From an uncultured Candidatus Saccharibacteria bacterium (GTDB lineage: Bacteria; Patescibacteria; Saccharimonadia; Saccharimonadales; 2-12-FULL-41-12): a stretch of 5,224 bases of DNA. This document shows positions 1-4,394 of this stretch, piece after piece (positions within the stretch are counted from its first letter, which is position 1; each line of letters starts with the position of its first letter). Made by a program: the position numbers and the translations under genes. Below the pieces are notes generated by a model that was given only the letters and a program-made list of their open reading frames with translations, did no database searches and had not been told where the DNA came from. The DNA is taken from NCBI GenBank assembly GCA_946478995.1, contig CAMLDK010000062.1:1-5224 (forward strand), written 5' to 3'.

Positions 1-977
1 GAAAGAGGGTTTCCGTTAGCATCCTCGAAAGATTTGGTAAGAACCAGCTTACCTGTAGGTGTTTTATTAGGAGTCTCAGGTGGACTTGTTGTCTTTCGTC
101 CTTTAAGAGCAAAGTTAGAACATTTCTTAGGTGTTTCAATAGCAACCGTTACAGTTCCGCCGCCTTTTTTAGGAAGTTCAGCTTCTAAACACCAAGCTGG
201 TGCGCCTTTACCTCTATATCTAGGGTCGGCGAAAGTTACATTATTAACTACACTTGGACCGTTTAAGCCATAGGTCATCTTCTGGAAATGTTCTCCGACT
301 TTAGTTCTACAACTTTCAGCTTCGCCTTTGCGGGCAGCTTGAATTAGAGCACCACGCTCACGCTTATTAAAGCCAAGCAATCTAAGAGCCTGCTTACCTT
401 TAGGGGAAGTTATGTTTCTAATGAATTCAACTTCTGTCTTAGCGCCACCTTCAAAAAGTGGGTCGCCGCCAAGATGAGACCATGTGTATCCCTTGGCCGC
501 TTCTGCGAAAACACCACTGGCAGCAGCGGCAACTCCTAGGCCGGCTACAGCTTTAGATATTTTAGGATGTTTCTTAACAATATTACCTATACGATCTGCT
601 ATGCTTGTGAAAAAGCCTGGGGCCTTTTTGGATTCATCTTCTATCTTTTTCTCGGAAGATGCATCAGCAGGAGCAATAAAACCTGAATCCCTTGCTTCCA
701 TCTCATATAGACCTTCTAGGTCTTCTACTTCAGGATCACCGGCAGGAAGACGGCTTTCCGGACTATCCGGATCCACGGCCGTAGTTGCCTTGCCTTCTTG
801 TCCCCATGAGTCGACAATTGCCTGCTCACGCTCAGTTAATGCTAGAGGATCAGGCTGATCCATAGCGTCTTTTGCTTCCATAGAGCCAACAGGTGCGGCC
901 TCAGGAAGGTATAAACCGACTTCAGGGCTAAAACCTAATGTCATTTCTCGTTCTTGTATAGCTGCTAGAGCTGTCAT
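1..977 (-). CDS. Partial multidomain surface protein with N-terminal export module and start of a Cna-B-like domain
   Basis: The reading frame is open from an ATG at 977 to the window edge: 325 full codons, C-terminus missing. The start is supported by GGGAG 8 bases upstream (986-990) and a promoter about 60 bases upstream. Residues 1-118 are acidic and hydrophilic, with no signal peptide at the extreme N-terminus. Residues 120-163 hold the module shared with the two downstream-numbered neighbours: PGFFTSIADRIG, KKHPKIS, then a hydrophobic Ala/Gly/Val stretch at about 142-160 ending AEAA. Residues 180-292 form a cysteine-containing domain (C223, C263, C286) with segments such as ADPRYRGKGAPAWCLEAELP and VAIETPKKCSNF. 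I do not recognise it as a named family, although it resembles secreted Saccharibacteria proteins I recall. A Pro/Thr linker (297-307) leads into TGKLVLTKSFEDANGNPL, which reads like the first strands of a Cna-B/SpaA prealbumin-like domain. Likely exported and membrane or wall associated, possibly an adhesin. Base composition is more A/T-rich than its neighbours. Gene reality is near certain; function is inferred. Confidence 0.85.
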   Translation of the reverse strand, partial: MTALAAIQEREMTLGFSPEVGLYLPEAAPVGSMEAKDAMDQPDPLALTEREQAIVDSWGQEGKATTAVDPDSPESRLPAGDPEVEDLEGLYEMEARDSGFIAPADASSEKKIEDESKKAPGFFTSIADRIGNIVKKHPKISKAVAGLGVAAAASGVFAEAAKGYTWSHLGGDPLFEGGAKTEVEFIRNITSPKGKQALRLLGFNKRERGALIQAARKGEAESCRTKVGEHFQKMTYGLNGPSVVNNVTFADPRYRGKGAPAWCLEAELPKKGGGTVTVAIETPKKCSNFALKGRKTTSPPETPNKTPTGKLVLTKSFEDANGNPL

Positions 978-985
978 AAAATATT

Positions 986-1016
986 CTCCCACTTAGTTTC
1001 TTAATAAAACTCCCAC
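986..1016 (-). repeat. Duplicated GTGGGAG in the leader of the partial surface gene
   Basis: On the minus strand GTGGGAG occurs twice, 24 bases apart, at 1010-1016 and 986-992, each followed by an A/T-rich run ending in TTTTAT. The copy nearer the gene supplies the likely ribosome binding site, with GGGAG 8 bases before the ATG at 977. The distal copy sits in the transcribed leader and could be a decoy or a remnant of a small duplication. The repeat is visible; any function is speculative. Confidence 0.4.
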
Positions 1017-1035
1017 CCATTTAGGTGTTCCTTCT

Positions 1036-1078
1036 AATATATCACATGAGTTATTTTTTGTCAAGCATATTTTATAAT
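1036..1078 (-). promoter_or_regulatory. Sigma-70-type promoter for the partial surface protein gene
   Basis: On the minus strand a perfect -35 TTGACA (1059-1064) is followed by a 17-base spacer and a -10 TATATT (1036-1041), 5 of 6 matches to consensus. The spacer ends in TGA, giving an extended -10 (TGn). An A/T-rich ATTATAAAA block (1070-1078) lies 5 bases upstream of the -35, where an UP element would be. Transcription would start near 1029, giving a leader of about 50 bases. The gene at 1-977 can therefore be expressed independently of the peptidase operon before it. Confidence 0.8.
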
Positions 1079-1094
1079 AATTCTTTTTATGCTT
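1063..1094 (-). repeat. AT-rich inverted repeat between peptidase gene and next promoter
   Basis: AAGCATA (minus strand, 1088-1094) and TATGCTT (1063-1069) form perfect 7-base arms around an 18-base A/T loop. The left arm overlaps the stop codon of the M15-type peptidase gene and the right arm overlaps the -35 of the next promoter. It could be a weak transcription end for the peptidase operon or an operator. The stem is short, A/T-rich and lacks a good T-tract, so read-through is plausible and neither role is established. Confidence 0.3.
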
Positions 1095-2223
1095 ATTGGC
1101 AGATCGTATTAGGGCCGTTTATACCTATATGCCAGTGTGCTGCGGAGCCGGAGTGTCCCTCATCACCAGGACCTAGAAGCTGGGCCGATTCGCCGTTTCT
1201 CCTCAGAACACGGGAGAAAACACCTAGGAGTTTTTTAGTACCCGGAGCTTTACCGTTGAATCTCATTAAATCGGCGCCTCGTCCCATCCAGTGGTCCGAA
1301 CAGGTGACATGATCGGCGCCAGTAAGGTAATTTACTTTAAATCTCATGATAAGAGATGCTTTATATAGAGTTTCCAGCAATGATTTCTTTATCTTCACGC
1401 ACGCGCCCGGTATCTTATCAATCGGTGCGCATTTTCCCTTACGGGCCAAGTCTATATCATGATGTGCTGACGGACTGGCGCTGATCCGGCCGTCTTTACC
1501 TTTGCGAAGCTCGTTTATAAGCTTTGTAGCGTAATATCTTGCGGTTTTATGCTTAGGAACAGGTAAAAGATTATCGTCTCTACCTTTATTCTTGCCTTCA
1601 TGTTTACCGCCGCCGCCATTCTCGTTTCCCCCGTTCTGACCCGGATTTTCAGGCTGAGAAGGTTGGTCTTCGGAACCGGCCGGAGGCTCATAGCTGCAGT
1701 CGGATTCCACGCTATCTTCGCAAGGAGCTGTTGAAGCTGAGGCTTCGGTGCTTTTGGCACCGGCTGTAGGACTGCCGACTTTAGCGGCAGGAACTTCGCT
1801 ACCCACCGGAGCGGCGTGAGCAGTTTCAGCCGTTACAGCGCCAAAGGTACCGACCGCTCCCAGGGCAACGCCAAAGGTCAGGCCGGGATGCTCGCCGATA
1901 AAACCGGATAATTTCGACATGAAACCGGGGTCTGACTCAGCAGAATCTGCTTCAAAGGTATCTGTTTCCTGTCGGTTCAGCTCGACTATCTCTTCAGCGG
2001 CAGCCTGTCCGCCAAGCTTGGCATGTATCGCATAAGTCTCGCTGCCCGGACCCACGTAACCGTCGGCCACAATAGTTTCAGGTAGCCCAGAATCAAAAAA
2101 CGGCTCAATAGTTGGGATGGCAGGTATAGTAGCCTGTTCCATCAAAGAAGCTTGTCCCATCATCTCAGGACTTTGAGCCGGTAAGGCTTCCGGGTTTCCT
2201 ATATTTGCATCATATATAGCCAT
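1093..2223 (-). CDS. Exported M15/LAS-type zinc metallopeptidase with shared N-terminal module
   Basis: 376 residues. Residues 1-98 are a hydrophilic, acidic pre-sequence. Residues 99-138 carry the shared module: PGFMSKLSGFIG, EHPGLTFG, then a hydrophobic segment (about 115-133) ending TAETAHA-AP, which looks like an AxA signal-peptidase site, although a retained signal anchor is possible. Next comes PCEDSVESDCSYEPPAGSE (167-185), then a Gly/Asn/Pro/Lys-rich linker to about 217. The C-terminal domain (about 220-376) shows SDHWMGRGAD, giving the H-x6-D zinc pair (H311, D318), and HWH (363-365) near the end. This is the signature layout of LAS peptidases (VanY/M15 and ARB_07466-like), which cleave peptide bonds in peptidoglycan stems. 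C265, C275, C308 and C375 could form disulfides outside the cell. A true VanY would carry ExxH where HWH stands, so the exact subfamily is uncertain. Second gene of an operon, 18 bases after the C39-like gene. The ATG at 2223 has only a weak GGA (2229-2231), so coupled translation is likely. Confidence 0.88.
   Translation of the reverse strand: MAIYDANIGNPEALPAQSPEMMGQASLMEQATIPAIPTIEPFFDSGLPETIVADGYVGPGSETYAIHAKLGGQAAAEEIVELNRQETDTFEADSAESDPGFMSKLSGFIGEHPGLTFGVALGAVGTFGAVTAETAHAAPVGSEVPAAKVGSPTAGAKSTEASASTAPCEDSVESDCSYEPPAGSEDQPSQPENPGQNGGNENGGGGKHEGKNKGRDDNLLPVPKHKTARYYATKLINELRKGKDGRISASPSAHHDIDLARKGKCAPIDKIPGACVKIKKSLLETLYKASLIMRFKVNYLTGADHVTCSDHWMGRGADLMRFNGKAPGTKKLLGVFSRVLRRNGESAQLLGPGDEGHSGSAAHWHIGINGPNTICQ
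1694..1725 (-). repeat. Copy 1 of a 32-base near-identical repeat encoding the two-cysteine motif
   Basis: This stretch matches 2876-2907 at 31 of 32 bases, the only mismatch being a silent third-position change. It encodes PCEDSVESDCS in the M15-type peptidase gene. Weaker similarity continues to about 1670. The surrounding linkers have diverged strongly, so this island of nucleotide identity stands out. Confidence 0.8.
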
Positions 2224-2241
2224 ATTATTCCAAAATCCCTA

Positions 2242-3201
2242 TTATTTCTTATAGGTGAAGGTCCAGAGCTTGCCGATTCCTTTTCTTTTCAATGAAGAGG
2301 CGCTCCACCCGCGGCTCTCGCTATCCCCGCTATAACCTCTACCGTTCGGATCAGCTATGCGGAAAAGTCCGTTTTTGAACCTTTTAAGCACCATATAATG
2401 TCCTGCTTGGGTAAAGTGGCCGGAGCCAGGAAGCGCATGAACTATGACTAAACCTCCATTCAAAAGGGCTTTCTTTGCCTGTTGAAACCTGCTGGCACCA
2501 TCAAATCCTTTTACTTTCAAATCCCAGCGTTTACCCATTTCAAAGAAAGCTCCAGGAGATGTACCGGTATTGCCCGGGCTATACCACTGCGGGCTTATTG
2601 CATCAGTGACAGTACCGGGAGTTATGTGTCTGTTGCCTTTCATAGTAGCGCCGGTCATCGCAAGCGCATCAGGGCCACAGCCAGTACTAGGATATGGCCA
2701 ATCCTGCTGGTCATAATTTATAAAGCCAAGAGGCCACTCGTGGCTAGGCTTTTTGTTATCTGGATGTTTTCCTGATCCGCCTTGTTTAGGGGGTTTAGGT
2801 TGGTTATCGTTTTCGGGAACAGAGTCGGGATTATCAGGCTTGGGCTCTTCTTCAGATCCGGCGGGCGGAGTATAACTGCAGTCGGATTCCACGCTGTCTT
2901 CGCAAGGTACTACCGAACTGAGCGCCGCGGTCGAATCCATAGTCCGCTCGGTAATCTTCGGTCCTCCCATAGCCTCAAAGGGTTTGCTGCTTTTTGGTGC
3001 GAGAGTCTTACCCCCGTCAACGGGTGCGCCGCTGGCAACTTCCGCAGCAACAACCCCTATACCAAGAGCAGCTGCCGTAGTCATGCCTAGCGTTATGCCC
3101 GGATGTTCCTCGGCAAAACTAGCTATGCTCGACATCAAGCCGGGACTTTTTAGTGATTCCATGGATTCGGGTCCAACTGGAGCTGGTCGTAATTGTGCCA
3201 T
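2242..3201 (-). CDS. Exported C39-like (papain-fold) cysteine peptidase with shared N-terminal module
   Basis: 319 residues from the ATG at 3201. A frame-open ATG at 3267 lies in the promoter -35 and is rejected. Residues 19-60 carry the shared module: SPGLMSSIASFAE, EHPGITLG, then a hydrophobic segment (about 37-56). The pre-sequence is only about 18 residues. PCEDSVESDCSYTPPAGSE (99-117) follows, then a Pro/Lys/Asn/Glu-rich linker to about 155. The catalytic domain (about 157-319) starts INYDQQDWPYPSTGCGPDALAM, placing an oxyanion Gln (165 or 166) before the nucleophile C175. AGHYMVLK supplies H268 and RIADPNGRG supplies D284. This is the Gln-Cys-His-Asp/Asn order of the Peptidase_C39_2 group. 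No ABC transporter is attached, so it is not a canonical bacteriocin-processing exporter. Likely substrates are extracellular peptides or peptidoglycan cross-links. First gene of the operon, stop TAA at 2242-2244. Family call is firm; substrate is unknown. Confidence 0.9.
   Translation of the reverse strand: MAQLRPAPVGPESMESLKSPGLMSSIASFAEEHPGITLGMTTAAALGIGVVAAEVASGAPVDGGKTLAPKSSKPFEAMGGPKITERTMDSTAALSSVVPCEDSVESDCSYTPPAGSEEEPKPDNPDSVPENDNQPKPPKQGGSGKHPDNKKPSHEWPLGFINYDQQDWPYPSTGCGPDALAMTGATMKGNRHITPGTVTDAISPQWYSPGNTGTSPGAFFEMGKRWDLKVKGFDGASRFQQAKKALLNGGLVIVHALPGSGHFTQAGHYMVLKRFKNGLFRIADPNGRGYSGDSESRGWSASSLKRKGIGKLWTFTYKK
2876..2907 (-). repeat. Copy 2 of the 32-base near-identical repeat encoding the two-cysteine motif
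   Basis: Partner of 1694-1725, 1182 bases away in the same orientation, one mismatch. It encodes PCEDSVESDCS in the C39-like peptidase. Either strong selection on both the peptide and its codons, recent duplication of the 5' half of the gene, or gene conversion would explain the identity. Confidence 0.8.
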
Positions 3202-3210
3202 ATAATTTAT

Positions 3211-3214
3211 TCCC
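3211..3214 (-). promoter_or_regulatory. Ribosome binding site fixing the start of the C39-like gene
   Basis: GGGA on the minus strand lies 9 bases before the ATG at 3201. Together with the promoter at 3239-3267 this decides the start, because the longer frame beginning at 3267 would start upstream of the transcript. Confidence 0.6.
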
Positions 3215-3238
3215 AAGATAAAATCTTTAAACACCTTA

Positions 3239-3267
3239 ATAATAACATAAGGATTATAAAATGTCAA
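3239..3267 (-). promoter_or_regulatory. Strong sigma-70-type promoter of the two-peptidase operon
   Basis: Minus strand: perfect -35 TTGACA (3262-3267), 17-base spacer, -10 TATTAT (3239-3244), preceded by TGT for an extended -10. The start of transcription would be near 3232, leaving a leader of about 30 bases before the ATG at 3201. An imperfect inverted repeat (TGTGAT/ATCATA around a 5-base centre, 3271-3287) lies just upstream of the -35 and might bind a regulator, but it is weak. Confidence 0.82.
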
Positions 3268-3300
3268 TATTATGATCTTGTATCACATCTAGTGCATGAG

Positions 3301-3328
3301 AAAAGACCTTGCTGTAGACAAGGTCTTT
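3301..3328 (-). terminator. Rho-independent terminator after the LPNTG surface protein gene
   Basis: A perfect 10-base stem, AAAGACCTTG (3319-3328 on the minus strand) with CAAGGTCTTT (3302-3311), encloses a 7-base loop and continues to TTTTCT. It starts about 20 bases after the TGA stop of the surface gene. It separates that gene from the peptidase operon promoter downstream. The T-tract is short. The stem is symmetrical enough to act on the other strand, but no gene there needs it. Confidence 0.8.
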
Positions 3329-3347
3329 ATCTATTTAGAGACTCTGG

Positions 3348-4268
3348 TCAGAGGCCTAGGCGGCGAGTAATTGCCGAGTAGGCAAAGCTGGCAAGAGAGC
3401 TTACACCTATGAAAGTCGCTACTACGGCACCGGGGCCGGTGTTAGGCAATTCTTCCGGCTGAACCTTACCGGCGGGCTGTTCGGGCTTCGGTTCGGGTTT
3501 AGGAGCGGGCGGCTTTTGATAAACTATCTGGGTTACGGGGGGAGTTTCCGGCTGTTCAGGTGGCGGAGTTACTTGCGTACTACCGCACGTCGCCTCTATC
3601 TTGCCTTTTGCTTGGGCAACCGCTTTGGCTTTGGCGCTGTCTTTGAGCTGGACTTCCAAGGTGTCGATATTGCCATGCGCCGACATCAGCATTTGACGGG
3701 TTATCTTTACCTTAGCAAGCGCGAAGCCGGTAGACTGAGCATTTAGCTTGGATCCGTCAGGACAGACTATCTCTTCGCTCAGATTAACCGTGGCCTTGGC
3801 CGTGGCATCCATATTGACATCATTGAAATTCCTGACCATTACCACCGGACCGTTAACGACCGGACCAGGAGGCGGGCCATTAGGCTTATAGGGATTACCG
3901 CAGTTCCTGCCCGTCTGGCCGCCATCAACCTTTACCCAGCCAGTAGGCGAATTAGAGTTGCGGCAAATCTTGGCATTTACCGGGTCATGGAACCATTGCA
4001 AACCGCCATTTATGCTTCGGCCTGAGTTATAACCACCTTGGACCCAATGACATTTCTGGTTATTCGTGCCATTGTGCATCTTTACGTCTTCAAGTACGGT
4101 ACCTCTGTAATTAATACCCGAAACATCAACCTGCTCCCCTGTAACGGTATAAGGCTCGTTCGCTTTTACCCCTGGAGCGCTAAGACTGAGAGCCAAGGCC
4201 ACGGCAAGAGCGAGCAGGCCTATAATCAGCCGTTTGTTCATTTCGACTATTTTTCTTGCCAGCTCCAT
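3348..4268 (-). CDS. Secreted LPNTG sortase-anchored surface protein
   Basis: 306 residues. The start at 4268 is set by AAGGAGG 8 bases upstream (4277-4283); the internal Met 10 lacks a ribosome binding site. A classical signal peptide is visible: charged MELARKIVEMNKR, hydrophobic core about 14-31, likely cleavage after VKA (36). The mature region about 40-230 is not a family I can name. It has five cysteines (C73, C102, C123, C169, C228) and is rich in Asn/Gly, with stretches such as GGLQWFHDP and GGQTGRNCGNPYKPNGPPPG. A Pro/Glu/Lys linker (233-270) suits spanning a cell wall. The C-terminus is a standard sorting signal: LPNTG (274-278), hydrophobic segment (about 280-299), then RR. A sortase would join the Thr to the envelope. 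No sortase gene lies in the window. It is a monocistronic unit with its own promoter and terminator. It does not carry the HPG module of its neighbours. Adhesion or a structural surface role is inferred. Confidence 0.92.
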   Translation of the reverse strand: MELARKIVEMNKRLIIGLLALAVALALSLSAPGVKANEPYTVTGEQVDVSGINYRGTVLEDVKMHNGTNNQKCHWVQGGYNSGRSINGGLQWFHDPVNAKICRNSNSPTGWVKVDGGQTGRNCGNPYKPNGPPPGPVVNGPVVMVRNFNDVNMDATAKATVNLSEEIVCPDGSKLNAQSTGFALAKVKITRQMLMSAHGNIDTLEVQLKDSAKAKAVAQAKGKIEATCGSTQVTPPPEQPETPPVTQIVYQKPPAPKPEPKPEQPAGKVQPEELPNTGPGAVVATFIGVSSLASFAYSAITRRLGL

Positions 4269-4276
4269 CTCACTAC

Positions 4277-4283
4277 CCTCCTT
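4277..4283 (-). promoter_or_regulatory. Strong Shine-Dalgarno sequence of the LPNTG protein gene
   Basis: AAGGAGG with an 8-base spacing to the ATG at 4268 is the best ribosome binding site in the window. It contrasts with the weaker GGGA or GGA sites of the three module-bearing genes and suggests efficient translation of this surface protein. Confidence 0.75.
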
Positions 4284-4325
4284 GCGCCGTTATACACACC
4301 ACCGTAAGGCTTTAGTTATAATATA

Positions 4326-4368
4326 AATATATCAATAAGTACCATTCCATGCAACATGGTTTTATAAT
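4326..4368 (-). promoter_or_regulatory. Promoter of the LPNTG surface protein gene
   Basis: Minus strand: -35 TTGCAT (4349-4354, 4 of 6 to consensus), 17-base spacer ending TGA, -10 TATATT (4326-4331). An ATTATAAAA block (4360-4368) lies 5 bases upstream of the -35, the same 9-mer at the same spacing as in the promoter at 1036-1078. Transcription would start near 4319 with a leader of about 50 bases. The weak -35 and the extended -10 make activator help possible. Confidence 0.65.
4347..4359. repeat. Small palindrome CCATG-N3-CATGG over the -35
   Basis: Five-base arms around a 3-base centre overlap most of the -35 of the LPNTG gene promoter. The position is right for an operator, but the arms are short enough to occur by chance and no second copy was seen in the window. 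Confidence 0.25.
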
Positions 4369-4394
4369 ATGCTTATGCTAATCTGGCAAGCCGG

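Noticed and set aside
484..858. Plus-strand open frame of 124 codons.
   Set aside because: It lies antisense within the well-supported gene at 1-977, has biased low-complexity composition, no promoter and no ribosome binding site. The same applies to the other plus-strand frames.
928..1020. Possible 30-codon leader frame (MGGSFIKKLSGRIF...) overlapping the start of the partial surface gene, minus strand.
   Set aside because: Its candidate ribosome binding sequence (1029-1033) lies at or before the predicted transcription start near 1029, so the transcript would lack it. The frame runs mostly inside the real gene and has no other support.
1515..1760. Minus-strand 81-codon frame inside the LAS peptidase gene.
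   Set aside because: It is a different frame across the low-complexity linker of the real gene, with no start signals of its own.
2242..3201. C39-like gene as a bacteriocin-processing exporter peptidase.
   Set aside because: There are no ABC transporter segments in the protein, no neighbouring transporter and no double-glycine precursor gene in the window.
3342..3353. CTCTG-GT-CAGAG inverted repeat at the stop codon of the LPNTG gene.
   Set aside because: A two-base loop is too tight for the five-pair stem, and the strong terminator lies just downstream at 3301-3328.
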